DNA of 64,000 nucleotides, from positions 3,388,263 through 3,452,262 of the forward strand of contig NZ_LT840184.1 in the NCBI RefSeq assembly GCF_900177425.1, in the 5' to 3' direction. The translations under genes were made by a program, and so were the position numbers. Source of the DNA: Paenibacillus uliginis N3/975 (GTDB lineage Bacteria; Bacillota; Bacilli; Paenibacillales; Paenibacillaceae). Position 1 is the first letter of the stretch. The number at the start of each line of letters is the position of its first letter. This document shows, piece by piece, positions 42,011 to 50,231 of this stretch. Under the pieces are notes generated by a model. It made no database searches. It had not been told where the DNA came from and saw only the letters and a list, made by a program, of their open reading frames with translations.

Positions 42011-42685
42011 TTATTGATCTTTATTCTCATACTGCTTCATCAATGCAGCCAATTCGTCTTCTACGACCTTATCCTTACCAAGGCTTTCGAACTCTTCATC
42101 CAGCGACTTTTCCTTGCTGTTCAATTCGTTGCTTGCCTCAGCGCGTGCTTCCATCTGAAGCATTTTCTCCTCCATACGCTTCAGACCGGCAGAAGCGGTA
42201 TCGGAGCTGAAACCGTTCATTGCTTTGTTGATTTCAGTCTGGGCTTTAGCCGCATTGTAACGAGCTACAAGGGTTTCGCGCTTATTCTTCATCGCTGTAA
42301 GCTGCTTGCGCATTTCCTCAAGCTTACTGCGAAGGTTATCGGCAGCAAGTTTGTTCTGATCGTAACTGGCTTTGTACTCGTCTCTCTTGGCTTCTGCTGC
42401 TTTCTTCTCCTCAAGTGCCCGGCGTGCAAGATCAATATTTTGCGCTTGTGCAGCCGTGTGAGCTTGTTGCGAACGCTTTTCAACCAAAGCATTTTGTTCC
42501 TCGAACAGTGCTTTGAAACGTTTCTCAATGGCAATCTGAGAGGCTACCGCTTTTTCAGCATCCTCAAGATCTTCGGTCATATCCCGAATGTATTGGTCAG
42601 TCATTTTGATCGGATCTTCCGCCTTGTCGATCATAGCATTAATGTTGGACATCGTTACATCACGTAATCTTTTGAAAATGGACAT
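42011..42685 (-). CDS. PspA/IM30-family protein
   Basis: A 224-residue, almost wholly helical protein with the N-terminal amphipathic helix (MSIFKRLRDVTMSNINAMID) that binds membranes and long coiled coils (about 25-185), as in PspA, LiaH and Vipp1. It assembles on damaged membranes and limits proton leak. First gene of an operon with DUF350, DUF4178 and DUF4247 genes. A TGAAAC-N16-CGTA promoter of sigma-W type lies about 50-70 bases upstream, as for Bacillus pspA. ATG follows GGGAGG. Confidence 0.93.
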   Translation of the reverse strand: MSIFKRLRDVTMSNINAMIDKAEDPIKMTDQYIRDMTEDLEDAEKAVASQIAIEKRFKALFEEQNALVEKRSQQAHTAAQAQNIDLARRALEEKKAAEAKRDEYKASYDQNKLAADNLRSKLEEMRKQLTAMKNKRETLVARYNAAKAQTEINKAMNGFSSDTASAGLKRMEEKMLQMEARAEASNELNSKEKSLDEEFESLGKDKVVEDELAALMKQYENKDQ

Positions 42686-42732
42686 GGTTTCGTGCCTCCC
42701 AATAACTTAAATGTTTTCTTATGCTCATTATT

Positions 42733-42758
42733 TACGTCACAACAGAAAGAACGTTTCA
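42733..42758 (-). promoter_or_regulatory. sigma-W-type promoter of the PspA cluster
   Basis: On the minus strand TGAAAC (42753-42758) and CGTA (42733-42736) are separated by exactly 16 bases, the consensus for Bacillus sigma-W. The expected start is near 42726, leaving a leader of about 40 bases before pspA. Confidence 0.8.
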
Positions 42759-42799
42759 AATATTTCACAACTATTTTTTTCTGTTTACTAATTTTAAGT

Positions 42800-43156
42800 T
42801 TATTCGAAGTCAGCACGTATCTTTCCTGCCAAATAAGCCTCCAACATATTTTCGGTAGTCCGAACAATCATATCTATTTCATCCCTTTGCAAACCGTCAA
42901 AATGGATACCTATCACAACGGTCACCGTCCGCAGCAGTTGCATGGCGATGTGACGGGCAAATCTCTCAGACAACAGATGCTCTTTGTGACCAGGGACAGA
43001 CGTGGTTTCAACATCTATTGTAACGGGATCATGACAAGTAAGATATGCTATTGAAACTGCACCAATATGGGCATCACCGCCCTTAATGATAATTAATGTA
43101 TCACGCCCTATTTCTATTTCCTCTAAGGTTAGAGCTTCCTCAAACGATTTAGTCAT
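42800..43156 (-). CDS. LpdD-like (prenylated-flavin chaperone-type) small protein
   Basis: A 118-residue cytosolic protein. The sequence GGDAHIGAVSIAY followed later by PGHKEHLLSERFARHI resembles LpdD-like proteins, which help mature prenylated-FMN decarboxylases; this assignment is tentative. A catalytic partner (UbiD-like) is absent from the window. It lies about 35 bases after pyrD on the same strand, with its own ribosome site (AAGGATGTG), so it may be cotranscribed with pyrK-pyrD. The function could differ in this context. Confidence 0.5.
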   Translation of the reverse strand: MTKSFEEALTLEEIEIGRDTLIIIKGGDAHIGAVSIAYLTCHDPVTIDVETTSVPGHKEHLLSERFARHIAMQLLRTVTVVIGIHFDGLQRDEIDMIVRTTENMLEAYLAGKIRADFE

Positions 43157-43192
43157 ATGCTCACATCCTTATTCCAACAGCATTTCTGGGAT

Positions 43193-44125
43193 CTACACGA
43201 TTCCTCGAACTTCATCCAAATGGGATATCTTCTCCGCCGCCATAAATGTCTCTAATTCGTTGATCAGTCTAACGCCTGCCCGGAGATCGGAAAAGCCGGC
43301 TGTACCGACCTCAACGGCTGCCGCTCCAGCCATTATAAACTCCATAATATCTTCACCTGAAGATATTCCGCCAATACCAATGACCGGTATATTTACCGCA
43401 TGTGAAACCTGATGAACCATGCGGAGAGCAATCGGCTTGATCGCAGGTCCAGACAGTCCGGCATAGCCGTGACGAAATACACTTTTTCTTAATCTTACAT
43501 CGATCTTCATCGCAGATATGGTATTAATTAAAGAAACCGCATCCGCTCCCTCCAACTCACACATATAAGCCATCTCTGTTAGCCGTTCTGCTCCTGGAGA
43601 CAGCTTTACGATCAGTGGCATGGTTACCTCACGTCGAACGGCACGAACCACCTTCTGTGCTTCCTCTGTCTGGATACCGAACGCCATCCCGCCTTCTTTA
43701 ACATTAGGACAGGAAATGTTCAACTCAATCATGTCTACGGCTGATCGTCCCTGTTTACGTCTATTGTTCTCATCGGTTTGTATCAACCTGGCACCTTCGA
43801 TATAATCCTCAAGACAACCGCCGCCTAGATTGGCAATACGAACCGTATCCAGCGTTTCCCAGTAAGGACATTCCTGCTCCAGAAAAGTGTGAACTCCTGG
43901 ATTTTCCAAACCTACACTGTTGAGCATGCCTGAAGCCGTCTCCCATACACGTACTCCCGGATTCCCCTCTTTCGGTTGAAGAGTAAGACCTTTACCACAA
44001 ATGCCTCCTAAAATATCGATCGGATAAAATTGTGAATATTCATGTCCAAATCCGAACGTACCTGAAGCCATCATGACTGGATTTTTGAACGTAACACCTG
44101 CAATAACACAACTTAAATCAGTCAT
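43193..44125 (-). CDS. pyrD: dihydroorotate dehydrogenase, catalytic subunit (class 1B)
   Basis: A 310-residue flavoprotein that oxidises dihydroorotate to orotate in pyrimidine synthesis. It has the class 1 sequence NPVMMASGTFGFG, catalytic-site Cys in NISCPNVKEGG (class 1B position), INTISAMKIDV, and GIGGISSGEDIMEFIMAGA for phosphate binding. The next gene upstream encodes the electron-transfer partner PyrK and overlaps it by eight bases, confirming class 1B. No other pyr genes adjoin it, unlike the Bacillus pyr operon. I start at ATG 44125, the family N-terminus. Confidence 0.9.
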   Translation of the reverse strand: MTDLSCVIAGVTFKNPVMMASGTFGFGHEYSQFYPIDILGGICGKGLTLQPKEGNPGVRVWETASGMLNSVGLENPGVHTFLEQECPYWETLDTVRIANLGGGCLEDYIEGARLIQTDENNRRKQGRSAVDMIELNISCPNVKEGGMAFGIQTEEAQKVVRAVRREVTMPLIVKLSPGAERLTEMAYMCELEGADAVSLINTISAMKIDVRLRKSVFRHGYAGLSGPAIKPIALRMVHQVSHAVNIPVIGIGGISSGEDIMEFIMAGAAAVEVGTAGFSDLRAGVRLINELETFMAAEKISHLDEVRGIV

Positions 44126-44813
44126 TAAAAACAACCTCCTCCACGGGGAATACAGGTCCATCCGTACACGCCTTCTTGCGCCCGTCCCTGCACTTCACAC
44201 TACATACGAGACATGCCCCGATTCCGCAAGCCATCCGATTTTCCAAGGAAACGAACACATGATTATGTCTTCCGTGCACTCCATGCTTGTCCTGTACTGC
44301 CTTCAACATCCCATGGGGACCGCACACAATCACCGTATCGTATTGATTAAAGTCAATACCATTCAGAATGGTACCCCCTACTTCAACATGCAGAGATCTG
44401 CTTACTTTAAGAAACACTTCGGTTAAATATGGTTGTTGGCTAAAGCCTAGAAACACGTCTGCATTTGGTGTGTTTTTTGCCATATAGTACAGTGGGGCCA
44501 TTCCAATACCACCGCCAACCAGAGCTACTGAACCGTTCACAGCAGGAAAGCCATTCCCAAACGAACCCTCGGTATGCAGCTCATCACCTGCTCGGAGCTC
44601 CTGGAACCGTCTCGTTCCCTCGCCTACAACCTGATATAAAAAAGAAATACGATTGTCACTGACATCAAAAATACTTATCGGCCGCGAGAGAAGCGGATAG
44701 TTATCCCAGGCTCGCAGCATATAGAACTGTCCAGGCTTTCCTCCCTGATTGCTCTCAACCTCCAGCAGGCCGATCCCATCTGCTACCATCTTGTTAGATT
44801 TCACTGTCCCCAT
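44118..44813 (-). CDS. pyrK: dihydroorotate dehydrogenase electron-transfer subunit PyrK
   Basis: This 231-residue iron-sulfur flavoprotein carries FAD motif RPISI (with YPLLSRPISIFDV), NAD-binding VALVGGGIGMAPLYY, and a C-terminal [2Fe-2S] site CGIGACLVCSVKC with a final Cys in ACTDGPVF. It passes electrons from dihydroorotate oxidation to NAD. It is about 25 residues shorter than Bacillus PyrK because its N-terminus is compact and it lacks an inner loop. ATG follows AGGAGGTCTTAGG. The overlap with pyrD indicates coupled translation of the two subunits. Confidence 0.9.
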   Translation of the reverse strand: MGTVKSNKMVADGIGLLEVESNQGGKPGQFYMLRAWDNYPLLSRPISIFDVSDNRISFLYQVVGEGTRRFQELRAGDELHTEGSFGNGFPAVNGSVALVGGGIGMAPLYYMAKNTPNADVFLGFSQQPYLTEVFLKVSRSLHVEVGGTILNGIDFNQYDTVIVCGPHGMLKAVQDKHGVHGRHNHVFVSLENRMACGIGACLVCSVKCRDGRKKACTDGPVFPVEEVVFND

Positions 44814-44905
44814 CCTAAGACCTCCTGCACATTTCTAATCCCAATTACTTTGCATGGAAAATGTCCAGGCGTCAGTGATACATTTCACAATACTTTATTA
44901 CAAAA

Positions 44906-44980
44906 TCTTCTATCGATATACCTCAAAAAAGCCAGACCACATTTAGTAATAGTTTTTCTTGTGATATAGATCTATAAAAA
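44906..44980. repeat. dispersed intergenic element, copy B
   Basis: It contains CTTCTATCGATATACCTCAA, AAAGCCAGACCACATTTAG and TTTTTCTTGTGATA, the most divergent of the three copies (A at 15793, C at 47065). It lies directly beyond the terminator of the minus-strand gene at 45030. Confidence 0.75.
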
Positions 44981-45004
44981 AAGCCCCGGTTGCACCGGGA
45001 CTTT
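44974..45004 (-). terminator. terminator of the NamA-like gene
   Basis: AAAGCCCCGG pairs with CCGGGACTTT with one mismatch and is followed by seven T on the minus strand. Confidence 0.83.
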
Positions 45005-45029
45005 AGTTCATTCTTATTAAAATTAAACG

Positions 45030-46079
45030 TCACTTATAACCTCGTTCGTATTGTTTTGGAACCTTTTGCCCACCATCCAGAGCCTTAGCCGCGTGAGATG
45101 CCCAATACGGATCGCGCAGCATTCCTCTTCCGACGGCAACCAGATCTGCATGGCCTGACAATACAACGTCCTGTGCGACTTCATAATCATCCAGCAGTCC
45201 GACTGCGATTACCGGTACCTGCAGAAGTCGTTTGAAATCCTTGGCCAGATCCACTTGATAAGCAGGCTCAGCTTTGGGGCCGCCATCTGAACCGATCGGG
45301 CCCTCGCCGCCGGATGTAATGTGAAAAATATCGACACCTGCATCTTTATACCGCTCACTTATCTTTGCGCAGTATTCTACGTCATATCCCCCGTCGACAT
45401 ATTCCTTAGCGGAAACACGCATCAGCAGGGGCATACCTTCAGGCAGCACTTCCTTAACAGCCTTAACTACCCGTTCGCCAAATAAAGCATAATCCTGTCC
45501 ATATTCATCATCACGTTGATTCGTAAGAGGAGAATGAAACTGATGAATAAGGTATCCATGTGCCCCATGAATTTCTATCGTATCAAAACCAGCTTCCACT
45601 GACCGGCGCGCACCTTCCTTATATGCTTGGATAAGCTCTTCGATTTCATTGCCTGTAAGGGCACGCGGCATTTTGTAGCGGGAACTGAAAGCGATTGCGG
45701 AAGGCGCCACAGACGGCTCCGCGTCCTGGGCTTTGCGTCCTGCATGACCGAGCTGAATACCGATTTTTGTGCCATACGAATGAACGCTGTCCACAATTCT
45801 CCGGTAAGCCGGAATATGCTCATCGCTCCATAGACCCGTATCCTGATTGGAAATGCGGCCATCTGGATGGATGCCAGTCATTTCAACAATAATAAGACCA
45901 GTACCGCCAACGGCACGGCTTACATAATGGACGTAATGCCAATCGTTTGGGGTTCCATCCTCTGCCTGAACGGAATATTGACACATCGGAGGCATCACTA
46001 TTCGGTTCTTAAGCGTCAGGTTTTTAAAATTGTAAGGTGTAAATAAGTCAGCCAACGATCTCATTCCTTCCGTACTCAT
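45030..46079 (-). CDS. old-yellow-enzyme-type NADPH dehydrogenase, NamA/YqjM-like
   Basis: A 349-residue FMN-dependent ene-reductase that reduces alpha,beta-unsaturated carbonyls. Family features are LFTPYNFKNLTLKNRIVMPPMCQYS (given in parts: Cys in PPMCQYS is the YqjM-type FMN regulator), HAGRKA, IHGAHGYLIHQFHSPLTNQR and the FMN phosphate loop VAVGRGMLRDP. The class with Cys at this position corresponds to thermophilic-like OYEs such as YqjM. The ribosome site for ATG 46079 is weak; ATG 46064 (MRSLADLF) is an alternative. It stands alone, with a terminator. Confidence 0.9.
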   Translation of the reverse strand: MSTEGMRSLADLFTPYNFKNLTLKNRIVMPPMCQYSVQAEDGTPNDWHYVHYVSRAVGGTGLIIVEMTGIHPDGRISNQDTGLWSDEHIPAYRRIVDSVHSYGTKIGIQLGHAGRKAQDAEPSVAPSAIAFSSRYKMPRALTGNEIEELIQAYKEGARRSVEAGFDTIEIHGAHGYLIHQFHSPLTNQRDDEYGQDYALFGERVVKAVKEVLPEGMPLLMRVSAKEYVDGGYDVEYCAKISERYKDAGVDIFHITSGGEGPIGSDGGPKAEPAYQVDLAKDFKRLLQVPVIAVGLLDDYEVAQDVVLSGHADLVAVGRGMLRDPYWASHAAKALDGGQKVPKQYERGYK

Positions 46080-46205
46080 ATGATATTACCCAATGGCTAT
46101 TATACACCTTAACGTTACAAAACCAAAAAACGTTTATCATATGTGAATTAAGGATAAATTAGGATACAGACGGGCATACCAATAAAAAGAAAAAGGAGGC
46201 GTTGA

Positions 46206-47063
46206 ATGATGTTAAACCACACCCGAATATGGGGTTTGATATTAATCACACTGATGCTCCCTCGTATGGAGTCTTCAGCAGCTGTTAACGCCGTTATGCG
46301 GTTTACAGACTCCTTTTTAAAGAGCCCTGTCCATTCTTCAGTAATATCTGACACCGTTCAACAGGAAGATACCAAACGGAAAGAGCGCCAAAGTTTATCC
46401 TCACCTCTTTCCCTTAGCGAGTTAATGAAAAAATATCCGAATACGTTTCGGACCAGAGGCCCGCACGTAAAGCAAGTCGCCCTAACCTTTGACGATGTTC
46501 CAGATCCCCGCTTCACTCCTCAGGTTCTGGATGTGCTCAAAAAGGAGGGAGTAAAGGCGACTTTTTTTGCTGTTGGCACCAGATCAAAAAAACACCCGCA
46601 AATCGTAGCCCGTATTCGGCGGGAAGGACATGCCATAGGTAACCATTCGTACAATCATGCGCAGTTCAACAAGCTCACGCTCGATCAATTCCGAGACCAA
46701 GTCGAGCGCACCAACCGTATTTTAAAGTCGATCACAGGGATAAAGCCCCGTCTCATCCGCCCTCCCTATGGAGAAATCAACGAGGAACAGCTCCGTTGGG
46801 CCCGGAAGAACAATTATAAGATAGTGAATTGGAACGTGGACTCGCTGGATTGGAAAGGCTTGAGCAAAGATGAAGTAAGACATAATATATTGTCAGCTGC
46901 TGGACCTGGTGCGATCATTCTTCAACATGCTGGCGGTGGAGTGGGTTCTGATCTGACAGGGAGCATTGAAGCACTGCCTGAGGTGATAGCAGAATTGAAG
47001 AAAAAAGGCTATTCATTCGTTACCCTGCCTGAGATGCTAGGTGTTTCCGAAGGTATACAATAA
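46206..47063 (+). CDS. polysaccharide deacetylase (CE4, NodB domain)
   Basis: A 285-residue exported or membrane-bound hydrolase: N-terminal hydrophobic signal (IWGLILITLMLP), a 60-residue linker and a NodB domain (about 85-275). The five CE4 motifs are visible: TFDDVPD (motif 1, where family members usually have TFDDGPD), HSYNH (2), RPPYG (3), DSLDW (4) and ILQHAGG (5). Substrates are N-acetylglucosamine polymers such as peptidoglycan or poly-GlcNAc. AAAGGAGGCG precedes the ATG pair; the second ATG is the same start region. The Val in motif 1 could reduce activity. Confidence 0.87.
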   Translation: MMLNHTRIWGLILITLMLPRMESSAAVNAVMRFTDSFLKSPVHSSVISDTVQQEDTKRKERQSLSSPLSLSELMKKYPNTFRTRGPHVKQVALTFDDVPDPRFTPQVLDVLKKEGVKATFFAVGTRSKKHPQIVARIRREGHAIGNHSYNHAQFNKLTLDQFRDQVERTNRILKSITGIKPRLIRPPYGEINEEQLRWARKNNYKIVNWNVDSLDWKGLSKDEVRHNILSAAGPGAIILQHAGGGVGSDLTGSIEALPEVIAELKKKGYSFVTLPEMLGVSEGIQ

Positions 47064-47064
47064 T

Positions 47065-47150
47065 AAAACGTCTATCGACGCATCGCAAAGAAGACAGACC
47101 GCACTTAACTGTAGTTTTTCTTGCGATACTTTCTTATCTCTAAAAAAAGA
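47065..47150. repeat. dispersed intergenic element, copy C
   Basis: ACGTCTATCGACGCATCGC, AAAGAAGACAGACCGCACTT and TTTTTCTTGCGAT are nearly identical to copy A at 15793. ATCGCAA-GAA can pair with TTCTTTGCGAT across the element. It lies directly beyond the terminator of the minus-strand gene at 47205. Confidence 0.85.
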
Positions 47151-47189
47151 CGGCGGTTAAAGCTGAACGCTCAGCCCACCGCCGTTTTT
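47142..47189 (-). terminator. terminator between the deacetylase and LysM-3D genes
   Basis: AACGGCGGT pairs with ACCGCCGTT; on both strands a T tract follows, so it can end both convergent genes. Confidence 0.83.
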
Positions 47190-47204
47190 CCTATACCTTG
47201 TAAA

Positions 47205-47918
47205 TTATTTAATAAAATATAATTTCACATTTTGAATACCAAATTGGCTAACTGATTTTTGAGAACCTGGAATAAAAATATCTACTCGATTCCCTTTGAT
47301 TGCTCCGCCAATATCTCTGGCCACTGCCACAAACGCCTTATTTGGCAGTCCTGAATGAGAATGTCCGGTGACAAGCACCTTCGTACCAAGCGGGATGACT
47401 TTCGGATCCACAGCAATCGTGCCCAGTTTCAAAGGATTTCCGAAATAGTCCACAGCTCCCCATTTTCCATTCTCGCTCGCAGCAGATGAATAGGCCGTTG
47501 CTTTCATTGATGCCGTTTTGCTGTAGTTAAACGTTTTGCCCCAAGCTTCTACCACTTTGCTGCTAGCATTCACATTCAAATTTGGAACCATAACGCTTGC
47601 TGCTGGAACACTTGCTGCTTTCATAGTCGGTGCTGCCGGGATTTTAATCTTGAGTCCCGGATAAATGTTTTTAGCCTTTATATTTGGATTTGCTTGCATA
47701 AGCTTGTTTAAATTCACACCATACCTTTTGGCAAGAAAATAATATGTATCCCCCTGCTTTGCAACATGAGTCGTTGCTGCTTCTGCAGGAACCGTTGTTG
47801 CCCCGAACGTTAATCCCAATGCCAATACCGCGGCAGTTAGCAGCTTTACCGTCTTTCCTTTCGTTCCGGTTTCATTCCGGTCGTTTTTCTTATGCCACCA
47901 TTTCATATTCTGTATCAT
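47205..47918 (-). CDS. LysM and 3D-domain cell-wall protein (YocH/YuiC-like)
   Basis: This 237-residue secreted protein has a signal peptide (LLTAAVLALGLTFG, cut near AEA), one LysM domain (about 45-92; HVAKQGDTYYFLAKRYGVN), a Pro/Ala/Ser linker, and a 3D domain (about 145-235) with the three conserved Asp (GAVDYFGN, AVDPKVIPLG and DIGGAIKGNRVDIF). 3D domains are stationary-phase/resuscitation lytic transglycosylase-like modules that cleave peptidoglycan. ATG follows GGGAGG. No riboswitch was recognised upstream. Confidence 0.9.
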   Translation of the reverse strand: MIQNMKWWHKKNDRNETGTKGKTVKLLTAAVLALGLTFGATTVPAEAATTHVAKQGDTYYFLAKRYGVNLNKLMQANPNIKAKNIYPGLKIKIPAAPTMKAASVPAASVMVPNLNVNASSKVVEAWGKTFNYSKTASMKATAYSSAASENGKWGAVDYFGNPLKLGTIAVDPKVIPLGTKVLVTGHSHSGLPNKAFVAVARDIGGAIKGNRVDIFIPGSQKSVSQFGIQNVKLYFIK

Positions 47919-47999
47919 TCTGGATGCCTCCCTTGTTTAACGATTACGAATATATCACAACTTTGTAACCTTTTCTTCATGAAAATGCTGGAATAAACA

Positions 48000-48045
48000 A
48001 AAAAAGCAGCTCTGGAAGGCCAATATAGGCACCAGAACCGCTGTT
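48000..48045 (-). terminator. probable terminator of the amino-acid ABC operon
   Basis: GCAGCTCTGG pairs imperfectly with CCAGAACCGCTGT around a 16-base loop; six A on the plus strand give a T tract on the minus strand. Confidence 0.5.
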
Positions 48046-48073
48046 ATAAGCATTGAATCGAACTTAAAAAAGA

Positions 48074-48796
48074 TTACAAAACCTTGCTTAAAAACTCTTG
48101 CGTCCGCGAATGCTGCGGGTTGGTAAAGATCTGCTCAGGTGTTCCTTCCTCGACGATTTTCCCACCATCCATGAACAAGATACGATCGCCAACCTCGCGG
48201 GCAAACCCCATTTCATGAGTCACGATAACCATCGTCATCCCTCCAACAGCTAGCTTCTTCATAACTTCCAGCACCTCACCAACCATTTCCGGATCGAGAG
48301 CCGAAGTGGGTTCGTCAAAAAGCATCACATGAGGCTGCATTGCCAAAGCGCGTGCTATCGCAATCCGCTGCTTTTGACCCCCAGACAGTTGAGAAGGATA
48401 AGCATCCTTCTTATCCAGTAGTCCAACCGATTTCAAAAGCTCCTCCGCAATCTTTCCCGCTTCCTGAGCCGAAGTCCCCTTCACCTGTACAGGAGCCAGT
48501 GTGATGTTATTCAGAACACTCTTATGAGGAAATAAATTAAACTGCTGGAATACCATGCCCATTTTTTCACGGGTAGCATTGATATTATGGTTCTTCTTGG
48601 TGATCTTCTCACCTTCGAAAGATATTTCGCCGCTGGTCGGCTGTTCCAGCAGATTCAGACAACGCAGAAATGTACTTTTGCCGGAGCCGCTCGGTCCAAT
48701 AACAACGACAACCTCGCCTTTGGCGATTTCCACGTCGATTCCTTTCAGAATATCCAACTTGCCAAATGATTTATGAAGATCCTTAACGGTTATCAC
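48074..48796 (-). CDS. polar amino-acid ABC transporter ATP-binding protein, GlnQ-like
   Basis: A complete 240-residue ABC ATPase: Walker A GPSGSGKST (35-43), Q-loop VFQQFNLFPH, signature LSGGQKQRIA, Walker B MLFDEPTSALDP and switch His in VIVTHEMGFA. The FNLFPHKSVLNNI segment marks the polar amino-acid (PAAT) class. GTG start; the frame overlaps the upstream permease gene by 14 bases, so the products are made together. Substrate is likely glutamine, glutamate or another polar amino acid; not determined by sequence. Confidence 0.93.
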   Translation of the reverse strand: MITVKDLHKSFGKLDILKGIDVEIAKGEVVVVIGPSGSGKSTFLRCLNLLEQPTSGEISFEGEKITKKNHNINATREKMGMVFQQFNLFPHKSVLNNITLAPVQVKGTSAQEAGKIAEELLKSVGLLDKKDAYPSQLSGGQKQRIAIARALAMQPHVMLFDEPTSALDPEMVGEVLEVMKKLAVGGMTMVIVTHEMGFAREVGDRILFMDGGKIVEEGTPEQIFTNPQHSRTQEFLSKVL

Positions 48797-50231
48797 TAGC
48801 GCTCAACTTCCTTTCCAAGACACCCAGAAGCTTCGAAAGAACGAATGTCATAATAAAGTAAATCACTGCAGCAACGAGCAATGGATTCAGCGCTGCGAAT
48901 GTGCTGCCGCGCAAAATTTGCGCCTGGTACATAATGTCCATTACTCCGATAAACGAAACGATGGACGATTCCTTAATAATAACGATAAATTCATTACCAA
49001 TCGCAGGTAGTACTCCTTTTAAAGCTTGTGGCAAAATGATGTGGCGCATTGCTTTCTTTTTAGTCATACCGAGTGAACGTGCCGCTTCCAACTGGCCTCG
49101 ATCAACCCCTTGAATCCCTGCACGGAAAATTTCAGCCAGGTAAGCAGCGCTATTCAGAGAAAGAGCCAAAATACCGGATTGTATCGGTGTAAATTTAATA
49201 TCAAATGCTGGCAAACTGTAATGAATTAGGAACAATTGCACAAGCATCGGTGTGCCCCGCATAATCTCAATATAGGCAGTTGCGATAAATTTAAATATGG
49301 AATTTCCTGACATCCGCATCAATGCGATGACCAAGCCTAGTAAAAAACCGAATAAAACGCCCAGTGCCGAAATGAGCAATGTATATTGTATACCTTTTAA
49401 GTAGTAGTCACGATATTTCCAGAAAAATTCGAACGTGTTAAGCTGTTCTTTTTCACTTACCCGTCCAGCCGCAAGATCGCCTGCTTCATCGACGAATTTT
49501 TGAACTTGGTCGTCCTTTATAAGACGCTCCAATGTGGCATTAATGCTCTTTAGAAGCTCCTCATTACCCTTTCTGACACCAACAGCATATTCATCATTCT
49601 CGCTTGTCGGCTTGGCATCCGTAATAACCATCGTCTCTTCGTTCATGTTAGCTTTGGCGATTGGGTATTCGGCAATGACCACATCGACCCGTTCCGTTTC
49701 CAACTGAAGCAGCAGATCCGGTATTTTATCTAATGAAACTACGTTCGAATTCGGAATACTCTCAGCAATCCGCTCCTGAATGGACGATTTCTGAACACCA
49801 AAACGTGCACCTTCCAAACTTTCAACTGTGTTATACTTGGATTCTTCACCCTTGCGAACGATAATAGCCTGATTTGCTTCATAATACGGGATGGAGAAAT
49901 CAATGCTCTTTCTGCGTTCTTCTGTCGGATTCATACCCGAGATAACAAAATCAATCCGTCCGCTCGTCAACTCAGGCAGCAATGCATCAAAAGAAGCATC
50001 CTTGATTACAAGCTCAGCGCCCATATCCTTGGCGATCTCTTTTGCAATCTCAATATCGAATCCGACGATGGTGTCCACACCATCAATCGTTTTATGGAAT
50101 TCATACGGCATATAATCGGCGCTAGTACCGAGGATAACCGTCTTCTTCTCTGCTTCCGCACTGGCAATACTACCGAAGGACAGCAGTACAACCATGCAGA
50201 GAAGCATCCAAGTCGTTATTTTTTTTCTCAT
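48783..50231 (-). CDS. fused amino-acid ABC binding protein and permease (GlnP-like)
   Basis: A 482-residue fusion. A signal peptide (about 1-25) leads to a cluster-F substrate-binding domain (about 30-250; ILGTSADYMPYEFHKTIDG and ISGMNPTEERRKSIDFS), a linker, and a HisM/GlnP-type permease domain with about five helices (about 265-475; EAARSLGMTKKKAMRHIILP is the EAA loop). Such fusions put a binding domain on each subunit of the dimeric channel, as in Lactococcus GlnPQ. AAGGGTC precedes the ATG. Together with the GlnQ-like ATPase it makes a complete importer. Confidence 0.92.
   Translation of the reverse strand: MRKKITTWMLLCMVVLLSFGSIASAEAEKKTVILGTSADYMPYEFHKTIDGVDTIVGFDIEIAKEIAKDMGAELVIKDASFDALLPELTSGRIDFVISGMNPTEERRKSIDFSIPYYEANQAIIVRKGEESKYNTVESLEGARFGVQKSSIQERIAESIPNSNVVSLDKIPDLLLQLETERVDVVIAEYPIAKANMNEETMVITDAKPTSENDEYAVGVRKGNEELLKSINATLERLIKDDQVQKFVDEAGDLAAGRVSEKEQLNTFEFFWKYRDYYLKGIQYTLLISALGVLFGFLLGLVIALMRMSGNSIFKFIATAYIEIMRGTPMLVQLFLIHYSLPAFDIKFTPIQSGILALSLNSAAYLAEIFRAGIQGVDRGQLEAARSLGMTKKKAMRHIILPQALKGVLPAIGNEFIVIIKESSIVSFIGVMDIMYQAQILRGSTFAALNPLLVAAVIYFIMTFVLSKLLGVLERKLSASDNR

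Noticed and set aside
41987..42667. 226-codon plus-strand open frame opposite pspA
   Set aside because: It is antisense to a clear PspA gene. The translation is Cys/Leu/Phe-rich noise, and no ribosome site precedes it.
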